Shown: in pieces, positions 1 through 5,757 of the stretch
Numbering within the stretch: the stretch's first letter is position 1
How the letters are laid out: each line of letters starts with the position of its first letter
Origin: CAZJGF01 sp964545665
GTDB lineage: Bacteria > Chloroflexota > Dehalococcoidia > GIF9 > AB-539-J10
Assembly: GCA_964545665.1 (NCBI GenBank)
Contig: CAZJGF010000036.1
Location: 1-14,374 of the forward strand
Length of the DNA: 14,374 nt
Direction of reading: 5' to 3'
Notes under the pieces: generated by a model
What the model was told of the DNA's origin: nothing
Database searches by the model: none
The model's input: the letters and a program-made list of their open reading frames with translations, nothing else
Program-made: the position numbers and the translations under genes

Positions 1-127
1 AACTGAGAAGAATCAGGAGGTCAAGTATTGACTATTGACAACTATTAGGAAATCTTTTTGTGTCCTCATCTCTCTCTTGCAGAGGTCTTTTCTCTGGTCT
101 CAATAGGCAGCAACGCCTTGGTTAGGA

Positions 128-151
128 CATACCTCGCCTAGTCGAGGTATG
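128..151. repeat. Perfect 9-bp inverted repeat upstream of the first gene
   Basis: Arms CATACCTCG (128-136) and CGAGGTATG (143-151) are perfectly complementary around a 6-base centre. It lies about 45 bases before a candidate extended -10 element. Neither strand shows a T-run after it, so it looks more like a protein-binding operator or a plain hairpin than an intrinsic terminator. The rest of 1-238 holds no gene that I can recognise. A 6-codon TTG-initiated frame behind an AGGAGG at 16-21 is too short to call. Confidence 0.45.
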
Positions 152-195
152 AAAGAGATAGACCATATCAAATCAGCATCTAAATAGACAGGGTA

Positions 196-204
196 TGGTA
201 TAAT
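196..204 (+). promoter_or_regulatory. Candidate extended -10 promoter
   Basis: TGGTATAAT at 196-204 matches an extended -10 element (TG, one base, TATAAT). No good -35 hexamer sits 16-18 bases upstream, which extended -10 promoters can tolerate. The predicted transcription start near 211 would give a leader of about 28 bases before the ATG at 239. This is inference from consensus only. Confidence 0.4.
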
Positions 205-238
205 TCAGCTTGAATAGCTTATCGCCTCTGAGAGTCCA

Positions 239-1138
239 ATGTCAGAACTTTGGGGCATAATACTAACAGCAGTCCTCACAATAGCAGGCGGAATTGTCAT
301 CTACGTTGTTGGCCACCTCTTTGAGGCTATTTTCGTGGAGCCGATCCACCGTCTGCGTAGCCTTATTGGTGAAATTGCCGACTCGTTAGTTTTCTATGCG
401 AATGTATATAGTAACCCTGGGATTCTTCCGACGGAAAAGTGCGATGAAGCTAGCGAAACACTACGACAAAAGGCCGCCCAGCTGAAATCCAGAGCATATT
501 GTATCCCGTGGTATTCCCTCTGGTCACTTATGGGATTGGTGCGGAAAAAGACGGAAATTGAGGAGGCTGCGAAAGAACTCATAGGCTTATCAAATTCGGT
601 TCGCGGTAGTTCCGGGGCTAATGGGAGGCTAAGTGCCGATATGCGGAGAAGAATCGAGGAATCGCTGGGTATCTTAGATGGGGGGCACAGAGGCAAACAA
701 TCAACAAGTAGCTATGCCCTATCACAGGGAATTCTGCTCTTTTTCTTTGCGCTAATACTATTGGGCTTACAAACAGGCGAGTTTGTTTTCTTTGGCCACA
801 TAATCCCCGCATTCCCGATTTGGTGGTATAAAGGTTTGGGGATAATCGCCCTTATAATATCCATTCTACTACTCATAGTTGCGATATTCTGCAACAGGGC
901 GTCAGCTAGAATAGAAAGGTTCTTAGAGAAGCGCCCAATGCCTCGGTGGCAAGCTACTATTCAGTACATTTATTGGGTAATCTTTTGGCTTGTCTATTTT
1001 GCTGGTTGGTCTAAAAGTCTGTCAAACATTCCTGCAGGGGGACTCACTTTTCATGTTGCATTCTGGGTTGGTTTGATCTGGTTTTTTGCTATTCCTATCT
1101 TCGTTGGGTACAAGCTTTATCTTCACCGAAAGAAGTGA
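239..1138 (+). CDS. Unrecognised multi-pass membrane protein, 299 aa
   Basis: I do not recognise a named family. One hydrophobic segment lies near the N-terminus (about residues 5-25). A mostly soluble stretch follows (about 30-160) with two helical blocks, HRLRSLIGEIADSLVFYANV near 37-56 and a segment ending ELIGLSNSV near 113-121, and a basic/acidic helix around 130-150. Four more membrane segments follow near 164-185, 199-218, 241-257 and 272-293, and the protein ends in a basic tail (YLHRKK). The expected layout is an inner-membrane protein with a cytosolic domain between helix 1 and helices 2-5. The ATG at 239 has only a weak GAGAG ribosome site 4 bases upstream. It is the only plus-strand gene here and runs toward the minus-strand block. 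No catalytic or transport motif is visible, and no terminator is obvious after 1138. Confidence 0.8.
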   Translation: MSELWGIILTAVLTIAGGIVIYVVGHLFEAIFVEPIHRLRSLIGEIADSLVFYANVYSNPGILPTEKCDEASETLRQKAAQLKSRAYCIPWYSLWSLMGLVRKKTEIEEAAKELIGLSNSVRGSSGANGRLSADMRRRIEESLGILDGGHRGKQSTSSYALSQGILLFFFALILLGLQTGEFVFFGHIIPAFPIWWYKGLGIIALIISILLLIVAIFCNRASARIERFLEKRPMPRWQATIQYIYWVIFWLVYFAGWSKSLSNIPAGGLTFHVAFWVGLIWFFAIPIFVGYKLYLHRKK

Positions 1139-1196
1139 GAGAAGATGAACCTGCGGCTAGCAAAACCAAACAAACAGCCAGAAAGTTCAATAGTGT

Positions 1197-1401
1197 CTAC
1201 GTATTTACCGACAGCTCTAGATAAACCACGTCCTCTAACTCCTTGAAATGAGGGTCAGAGGTCACCACAGAGCAGGCCTCCCTTCATTGCGGTAGCATAG
1301 ACGATGGCATCAGCCATAAGCAGAGTGTGCTTCAAGCCAACTTCAGCAGCCGAAAGGGCGATTGCTATGCTTGTCTGAAAATCAACCAGCCCTGCGATAG
1401 C
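1197..1401 (-). pseudogene. Frameshifted C-terminal half of a VapC-like PIN-domain toxin
   Basis: Not an intact reading frame. Reading from 1401 downward, directly after the TAA at 1402-1404, the frame gives AIAGLVDFQTSIAIALSAAE, then HTLLMADAIVYATAMKGG. A one-base slip near 1273-1285 moves the homology to another frame: VVTSDPHFKELEDVVYL, ending at TAG 1197-1199. These blocks match the C-terminal half of PIN-domain ribonucleases of the VapC type: the MADAIVYATA helix carries the third metal-binding Asp, and TSDPHF carries the fourth. The N-terminal half, with the first catalytic Asp, is absent, and there is no start codon or partner antitoxin. I infer a dead toxin gene. Its first 60 bases lie inside the direct repeat shared with 3889-4207. 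Confidence 0.7.
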
Positions 1402-1660
1402 TTAAACAACCTCTATCTTCAAATCAGCCACACTGTGCACTTCCTCCTCCGAGTCAAGCACAGCCACAGTTCCCTCAGAGACATAATGTCTATAAGCCGA
1501 CGAGGTGAAGATAGTAAGGCATCTACCTTCGTACATCACCTGGGGGACATTGGGCTGGTGAGACTTTATCAGGACATTTTTGTCAAACCGGGACATGATT
1601 TCTTCGAACCAGCGCTGGCCGAATTGAGGCCTGCCAGCGTATGGGGCATACCCCAGAAAG
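1342..1660. repeat. Direct repeat copy A (about 319 bp, about 90% identical to 3889-4207)
   Basis: Aligns without gaps to 3889-4207 at a constant offset of 2547 bases, with about 32 mismatches by hand count. On the minus strand it holds the last 84 or so codons of a phosphatase gene plus the start of a PIN remnant. Similarity stops abruptly at both ends: at TTCAGCAGC on one side and CCCCAGAAAG on the other. The two copies bracket the ABC-2 operon. Confidence 0.85.
1402..1660 (-). pseudogene. Headless 3' fragment of the PPP-type phosphatase gene
   Basis: Codes for the same C-terminal region as the intact phosphatase at 3949-4740, from GRPQFGQ and SHQP through to the terminal KIEVV. Over the last 64 residues 7 differ. 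All the metal-binding motifs near the N-terminus (GDTHGD, GDYVDRGP, GNHE) are missing, so it cannot be an active phosphatase. The frame is still open for about 100 codons back to the permease stop at 1711-1713 and happens to be the same frame, but there is no ribosome site or suitable start. Only the part matching the intact gene is listed; 1661-1710 has no clear match. Confidence 0.8.
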
Positions 1661-1710
1661 AGGTAGGCCTTACTGAATACACGTTGGGAGAGGAGAGTCT
1701 TACCTTTGAC

Positions 1711-2925
1711 CTAAGCGCTCCTGAGGCTCCGGACAATTTCCCCGAGGTTTGGTCTTTTCCCATACATGAGCAAGTAAGTCCTGAAAACCTTGGCTGTCAA
1801 TAACAGCCCCCCAATGATGGACAATGCCAGCACCGCTATACTGGCAGCCAGTTCCCAGGCAGGTATATCACTCACGCCCAGCCTTATTATCACTTCCACC
1901 GGAGCTGTGAGAGGGAAAATAGTAAGAACTACCCAAATTGGGTTGTTCGGAAACGCTATAAGTAAAGACCCGAACCAGAGGGGTATCAATAAGGGAATTG
2001 TAAAAATCCCAATCAGTTGTTGTCCTTCCCGGGAATTTGAGCTGATGGCGCCGATACCTGCCGAAAGCACGGCGAAGAACAAGTAGCCCAGGATGAAATA
2101 CACTACAGCCAGACCAAGGAAGTTAGCTGGTAATTGTATTGTACTGATAAAGCCACCGATGGACGAGGAAGCCAGATTCAGCAGGAGCGGAGCCGAAACC
2201 ACCCAGACGACTACCTGCACCAGCCCGGCGACACCCAGCCCCAAAACCTTGCCAATGAGCAATTGCCGGGCGGAAACGGAGGACAACAATACCTCGATGA
2301 GGCGGCTCTCTTTCTCCTCGCCAAGCCCTTGCAGCAGATAAGTGGAGGAGAAAATGATGGAGAGCGCCAGTAGAAGGCTAAAAACACCGGGAATGATAAG
2401 ATTCCCCAATCCGCCTTGCTCCGGAGCCACGGCGCCGGTTTCAGTAAGCCTGGTGCTAACTAAGTTCAAAGGTGCTTCAATCCTGGCTACAGTGGTCGCG
2501 GGCACCTTCCCCGCTAACAGATTACTTGAGAGGAAATTCTTAATCGCCGTCGTTGTGGCAGGGGGCGCCGTAAGCTGTTTTTCCAGGGTATAACGGCTAA
2601 TCACTCCAATCGAAACGTAATCCGATGGAATGACGAAATACTCTTTGATATCGCCCTTGACCAAGGCTTTAGTCGCATCATCCGATGTGTCAAAGCAAAC
2701 CAACGTTATGTTTCCCTGGCTGGTATACTGCTGGAATCCACCGGACTCATCTACATATCCAATGGTTGTTATTTCCACTGTCGGCTCGGCAATTCCTGAT
2801 ACGAGCTGTAAAACTCCTATGGCCAGGAGGGCTACGAGTGGCACGATAAGGGTCATAATGATAAACCCTTTCCTCTTTATCGTGTGCAGGAATTCGTGCC
2901 TGAATATCAAAAGCGTCTTATTCAT
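1711..2925 (-). CDS. ABC-2 type transporter permease (NatB-like), 404 aa
   Basis: The membrane subunit of an ABC-2 export system, expected to pair with the ATPase encoded just upstream. The N-terminus has the usual short cytosolic lead (RHEFLHTIKRKGF), followed by one membrane helix at about 21-43. A large extracytoplasmic domain follows (about 45-175), then a cluster of about five hydrophobic segments between 178 and 390. The segment EEKESRLIEVLLSSVSARQL in the cytosolic loop (after TYLLQGLG) is a hallmark of the NatB/ABC2_membrane_3 family. The ATG at 2925 overlaps the ATPase stop by 8 bases and has a GGGGGAAAGG ribosome site, so translation is coupled. The substrate is not visible; the family includes Na+ exporters and drug or peptide exporters. 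After the TAG at 1711 the same frame runs into a decayed phosphatase tail. Confidence 0.9.
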   Translation of the reverse strand: MNKTLLIFRHEFLHTIKRKGFIIMTLIVPLVALLAIGVLQLVSGIAEPTVEITTIGYVDESGGFQQYTSQGNITLVCFDTSDDATKALVKGDIKEYFVIPSDYVSIGVISRYTLEKQLTAPPATTTAIKNFLSSNLLAGKVPATTVARIEAPLNLVSTRLTETGAVAPEQGGLGNLIIPGVFSLLLALSIIFSSTYLLQGLGEEKESRLIEVLLSSVSARQLLIGKVLGLGVAGLVQVVVWVVSAPLLLNLASSSIGGFISTIQLPANFLGLAVVYFILGYLFFAVLSAGIGAISSNSREGQQLIGIFTIPLLIPLWFGSLLIAFPNNPIWVVLTIFPLTAPVEVIIRLGVSDIPAWELAASIAVLALSIIGGLLLTAKVFRTYLLMYGKRPNLGEIVRSLRSA

Positions 2926-3814
2926 GCCTTTCCCCCACCACCTCCAGGAATATTTCGTTCAGCGAAGGAGTAGCCACCTCGAAGCGATTGATTACTATGC
3001 CGGTGCTTAGCAATCGCTCCAGGACTTGCTGAGGAGTTGTATTTCCATCAAGGACAAGCTCAACGTAGCCTTTATGAGTGCGCTTCTCGGTAACTCCAGG
3101 CACCTCCCCCACCTTCCCCTCAAACTCCAGAATAACCGAATGTTTTCTATATCTTGACTTGATTTCACTCAGATTCCCGTAAAGAACGGCGCGTCCGTCA
3201 TTTATCATTAATATGCGGTCGCAAAGCTCCTCCACTTCATTCATCCTGTGTGTGCTCAGGATTACAGCTTTACCTTGATTCCTCAAGTTAGCGAACATCC
3301 TTTTCAGTAGCTCGGTGTTAACCGGGTCGAGACCGGCAAATGGTTCATCCAGAATAACCAGCTCCGGGTCATGGATAATAGTAACGATGAACTGGATGAT
3401 CTGCCCCATGCCCTGGCTCAACTCCTCAATCTTCTTTCTTTTGTGGGGCAGCATACCTGTCTGATTGAGCAGCTCATTAGCTTTTTCCTCGGCTGCGTGC
3501 CTATCCATACCCTTGAGGGAGGCAAGGTAGATGATGGAGTCGAGGACACTCAGCTTCCTATACAGTCCTCTTTCCTCAGGCAAGTAGCCAAGCTTATTCT
3601 TGCTAGCTTCACTCAACTTCTCGTCGAGGATTGTCACGTCGCCCGAGTCTGGCTTGATGATGTCCATCATCATCCTGATGGTGGTAGTCTTGCCCGCACC
3701 ATTAGGCCCGATTAGACCGAATATCTCACCCTGAGCGACAGAAAAGGATAGATCATTAACCACAGCCTTATCTGCGTAGGACTTGACTATATGATTAACT
3801 TCGACCGCAGGCAT
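2918..3814 (-). CDS. ABC transporter ATP-binding protein (NatA-like), 298 aa
   Basis: The energy-coupling subunit of the ABC-2 exporter. Walker A is GPNGAGKT (36-43), the signature loop is LSQGM (132-136, against canonical LSGGQ), Walker B with catalytic Glu is LVILDEP (152-158), the D-loop is GLDP, and the switch His is in STHR (189). The Q-loop region reads GYLPEERGLY, with Glu where Gln is usual, which is common in this subfamily. A C-terminal extension of about 90 residues ends SLNEIFLEVVGERHE, typical of NatA-type proteins. I chose the ATG at 3814 (MPAVEV) over the longer frame from 3844. It has AAGGTG 8 bases upstream, while the tandem ATGs at 3844/3841 lie within the -10 element of a good promoter. 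The next gene overlaps it by 8 bases. Confidence 0.92.
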   Translation of the reverse strand: MPAVEVNHIVKSYADKAVVNDLSFSVAQGEIFGLIGPNGAGKTTTIRMMMDIIKPDSGDVTILDEKLSEASKNKLGYLPEERGLYRKLSVLDSIIYLASLKGMDRHAAEEKANELLNQTGMLPHKRKKIEELSQGMGQIIQFIVTIIHDPELVILDEPFAGLDPVNTELLKRMFANLRNQGKAVILSTHRMNEVEELCDRILMINDGRAVLYGNLSEIKSRYRKHSVILEFEGKVGEVPGVTEKRTHKGYVELVLDGNTTPQQVLERLLSTGIVINRFEVATPSLNEIFLEVVGERHE

Positions 3815-3822
3815 AGTAAAAG

Positions 3823-3828
3823 CACCTT
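3823..3828 (-). promoter_or_regulatory. Ribosome binding site deciding the NatA-like start
   Basis: AAGGTG on the minus strand, 8 bases before the ATG at 3814. The alternative upstream ATGs lack any purine-rich site. Confidence 0.5.
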
Positions 3829-3839
3829 GTCCAATTCTC

Positions 3840-3868
3840 ATCATATAACAGAGCAGTCAATATGTCAG
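3840..3868 (-). promoter_or_regulatory. Sigma70-like promoter of the ABC-2 operon
   Basis: On the minus strand, -35 CTGACA (3868-3863), a 17-base spacer and -10 TATGAT (3845-3840), each hexamer one mismatch from consensus. The predicted start near 3833 leaves a leader of roughly 18 bases before the ATG at 3814. It lies between the end of the PIN scrap (3874) and the operon, just outside repeat copy B, so the ABC-2 segment carries its own promoter. Confidence 0.6.
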
Positions 3869-3873
3869 TTGCC

Positions 3874-3948
3874 TTATAGTAAGCTGATTTCAGCAGCCGA
3901 AAGGGCGATTGCTACGCTTGCCCGAAAATCAATCAGCCCTGCGATAGC
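3874..3948 (-). pseudogene. Short PIN-domain scrap after the intact phosphatase
   Basis: Directly after the phosphatase TAA, in the same frame, the sequence reads AIAGLIDFRASVAIALSAAE and ends in a TAA at 3874-3876. It is the counterpart of the start of the PIN remnant at 1197-1401 (4 residue differences in the 20 shared codons). It stops before the MADA motif, so it is about 24 codons of a PIN domain cut off at the boundary with the ABC-2 segment. It is not expected to be expressed as a functional protein. Confidence 0.6.
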
Positions 3949-4207
3949 TTAAACAACCTCTATCTTCACGTCAGCCACACTGTGCACTTCCTCCTCCGAA
4001 TCAAGCACAGCCACGGTCCGCTCAGGAACATAGTGTCTGTAAGCCGACGAGGTGAAGATAGTGAGGCATCTGCCTCCGTACATCACCTGGGGAGCATTGG
4101 GCTGGTGAGACCTTATCAAGATATTTTTGTCAAAGCGGGACATGATTTCTTCGAACCAGCCCTGGCCGAATTGAGGCCTTCCAGTATAGGAATCAAACCC
4201 CAGAAAG
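3889..4207. repeat. Direct repeat copy B (partner of 1342-1660)
   Basis: The same 319-base unit as 1342-1660, in the same orientation, about 2.2 kb away (1661-3888 lies between). Here it is the native 3' end of the intact phosphatase gene plus the PIN scrap. Confidence 0.85.
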
Positions 4208-4740
4208 CCTCCTTCCCTTTCCTGCCAGTCGCCCCAGGTCGTCTGATGCCATCGGTCATCACCCGGCTTTATCCCGTTGATATCCCCCAAGCTGGGCACA
4301 TCAGGAAGAGCTCCATGCAAAGCAATCACCCCGTTGGTAGTAGATGCTACCAGCGGCAGCTTGGAAAGAACTGCGATATACCGGTGGCGGAGTTCAGCAT
4401 CCAATCCCTCCCAGAAATTGGCCGGGCTGAAAGGCACTACACCATAACCCTCGTGGTTGCCCATGAGGAGGAAGATGCTCTCAGGATGCTCAAGTTTTTG
4501 CTGAAGCAAGAAGTTGATATTCTCCAGAGAAGCTGGACCGCGGTCAACATAATCGCCAAGGAAGACCAGCTTGTTTCCTGGCTTAAGATACCCCTGGACA
4601 ACTTTCCCAGTTGCCTCAAAGTCGCCATGAGTATCACCAACGAAAACCACCCGGCCTGATTCCAAGCGAATCAAATTTGCTTCCTCAGCAAATACTTTCT
4701 CTACCCCACCGAGCAAATCCATTATCTCTTTCTTGGTCAT
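3949..4740 (-). CDS. PPP-family metallophosphoesterase / Ser-Thr protein phosphatase, 263 aa
   Basis: A two-metal phosphoesterase of the calcineurin-like superfamily, closest in motif spelling to PPP protein phosphatases. GDTHGD (35-40) supplies Asp36 and His38, GDYVDRGP (62-69) supplies Asp63, Asp66 and Arg67, and GNHE (94-97) supplies Asn95 and His96. LHGALP (141-146) and RSHQP (210-214) supply the later metal-binding His142 and His212. All key residues are present and the length suits a single-domain bacterial enzyme. No signal peptide or membrane segment is seen, so it is probably cytosolic. The ATG at 4740 has no clear ribosome site. A TGGTAATAT extended -10-like element ends about 9 bases before it, which could mean a leaderless transcript; the ATG six codons in is the alternative. 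Its 3' 259 bases recur at 1402-1660. The physiological substrate cannot be read from sequence. Confidence 0.9.
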   Translation of the reverse strand: MTKKEIMDLLGGVEKVFAEEANLIRLESGRVVFVGDTHGDFEATGKVVQGYLKPGNKLVFLGDYVDRGPASLENINFLLQQKLEHPESIFLLMGNHEGYGVVPFSPANFWEGLDAELRHRYIAVLSKLPLVASTTNGVIALHGALPDVPSLGDINGIKPGDDRWHQTTWGDWQEREGGFLGFDSYTGRPQFGQGWFEEIMSRFDKNILIRSHQPNAPQVMYGGRCLTIFTSSAYRHYVPERTVAVLDSEEEVHSVADVKIEVV

Positions 4741-4919
4741 AAGGCAATCATATTACCAGCTTAGCGAGCAGTTAGCCAGTCGCTCCCCTATCTAAAGCTG
4801 AGCTTTTTGTTCACTGAGTTGATACAGTGGCTTAATTCAGTTGGAGATGTGTACCGCTTCGTACGACGTATTCAACCAACTTGTCGAACTGCAAATACAA
4901 TATGACTCCTGGTTTAACC

Positions 4920-5057
4920 CTACTCAGACCTGAATGCTTCAACGGGACCGAGGTGGGGATACGTCTCAGAAAGCGAAAAATCCCAAAATAGGCCAACGCT
5001 AATCCATACCGAAACGGCTATAGAAGATATGTGAGCCGCGGCAGCCAAGCTTCGCCA
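4920..5057 (-). pseudogene. Decayed C-terminal tail of a MacB/FtsX-type permease
   Basis: Minus-strand translation ending at TAG 4920-4922 gives AAHISSIAVSVWISVGLFWD and then LGPVEAFRSE. It aligns along its length with the C-terminus of the permease at 13648-14374 (TADIVILAVSVSIGIGLFFG, then LNPIEALRSE). About 45 codons remain: the last membrane helix and the conserved cytosolic NP(I/V)EA(L/F)R tail. The PAWNASR-type motif before the tail is destroyed, and there is no start codon. It begins only about a dozen bases after the ATPase stop at 5070, where a MacB permease gene would be expected, so most of that gene appears to have been lost. In the remaining part of this 329-base gap (4741-4919) I see no gene, only a short AAAGCT/AGCTTT palindrome near 4794-4806. 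Confidence 0.7.
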
Positions 5058-5069
5058 CCATGGCCGACG

Positions 5070-5756
5070 TCATTTCTTTATGTCAACTACAATGCTGCCG
5101 TCTTTTATCTCAACAATTCTGTCAGTTTCTTCGGCGATCCTGCGATCATGCGTTATGATTACGAATGTTGTATTGTACCTTTCGTTTATCTGGCGAAATC
5201 TCTTGTATATCGTCGTCGTGTTCTCAGAATCCAGGTTGCCAGTGGGTTCATCAGCCAGCAAAATCTTGGGGTTGTTTATCAGAGCCCTAGCTATGGCAGT
5301 TCTCTGCTGTTCGCCTCCAGACATCTTAGTTGCCAGGTTGTTCTTTACCATAGAGATACCTAACATCTCGAACAGCTCGTCAGCCCTATCGGCTACAAGC
5401 TCAGCTGGCTCCTTCCCGCTGATCACAGAGGGCATTAAGACATTCTCCCTGGCTGTAAACTCGGGGAGAAGATAATGAAATTGAAAGACAAAACCTGTGG
5501 TCCTGTTTCTCAACTCCGCAAGCTTACCTCTACTCAGGCCATTGGTTCTATTGCCATCTATGAAAACTTGTCCCCTTGTTGGTTTGTCTAGAGTGCCAAT
5601 AATGTTTAGGAGTGTTGATTTTCCACTGCCAGATTCGCCTATAATGGAATTGAATGAGCCTTCCTCAAAACTGAGGTTTATGCCGAAAAGCACCTGGGTG
5701 TCAATAACGCCACGGTATACTTTGTCGACACTTTGCAGTTCGACCACATTACTCAT
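5070..5756 (-). CDS. ABC transporter ATP-binding protein, LolD/MacB type, 228 aa
   Basis: The ATPase subunit of a type VII (FtsX/LolCDE/MacB) ABC system. Walker A is GESGSGKST (40-48), the Q-loop Gln is in FVFQFHYLLPEFTA (Gln92), the signature is MSGGEQQR (145-152), Walker B is ILLADEP (165-171) followed by TGNLD, and the switch His is in ITHD (203). FQFHYLLPEFTA and LADEPTGNLD are typical of LolD/MacB-like ATPases, and a length near 230 aa is standard. It starts one base after the stop of the FtsX-type permease, so it is co-translated with it. Such systems use ATP to drive movement of the extracytoplasmic domain rather than classical import. It may once have also served the MacB permease whose tail lies just downstream. 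Confidence 0.92.
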   Translation of the reverse strand: MSNVVELQSVDKVYRGVIDTQVLFGINLSFEEGSFNSIIGESGSGKSTLLNIIGTLDKPTRGQVFIDGNRTNGLSRGKLAELRNRTTGFVFQFHYLLPEFTARENVLMPSVISGKEPAELVADRADELFEMLGISMVKNNLATKMSGGEQQRTAIARALINNPKILLADEPTGNLDSENTTTIYKRFRQINERYNTTFVIITHDRRIAEETDRIVEIKDGSIVVDIKK

Positions 5757-5757
5757 A

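Noticed and set aside
28..63. TTGACT and TTGACA hexamers as a -35 element
   Set aside because: No acceptable -10 hexamer lies 16-18 bases downstream, and the nearest gene starts about 200 bases away.
1327..1803. 158-residue plus-strand open frame
   Set aside because: It lies antisense to the phosphatase and PIN remnants and the permease end, has no recognisable domain, and a similar antisense frame appears at 3982-4659 opposite the intact phosphatase. It is a shadow of the real coding strand.
3815..3844. Longer NatA-like start at 3844
   Set aside because: The tandem ATGs fall inside the -10 element of a good promoter and have no ribosome site. The ATG at 3814 has one and fits the family N-terminus.
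1342..4207. Composite transposon interpretation of the direct repeats
   Set aside because: The repeats are gene-tail sequence, not insertion sequences. They encode no transposase, lack terminal inverted repeats, and no short target duplication is seen.
4794..4806. AAAGCT/AGCTTT palindrome followed by T's as a terminator
   Set aside because: The arms meet with a single central base, so no RNA hairpin loop can form. At most it is a small protein-binding palindrome.
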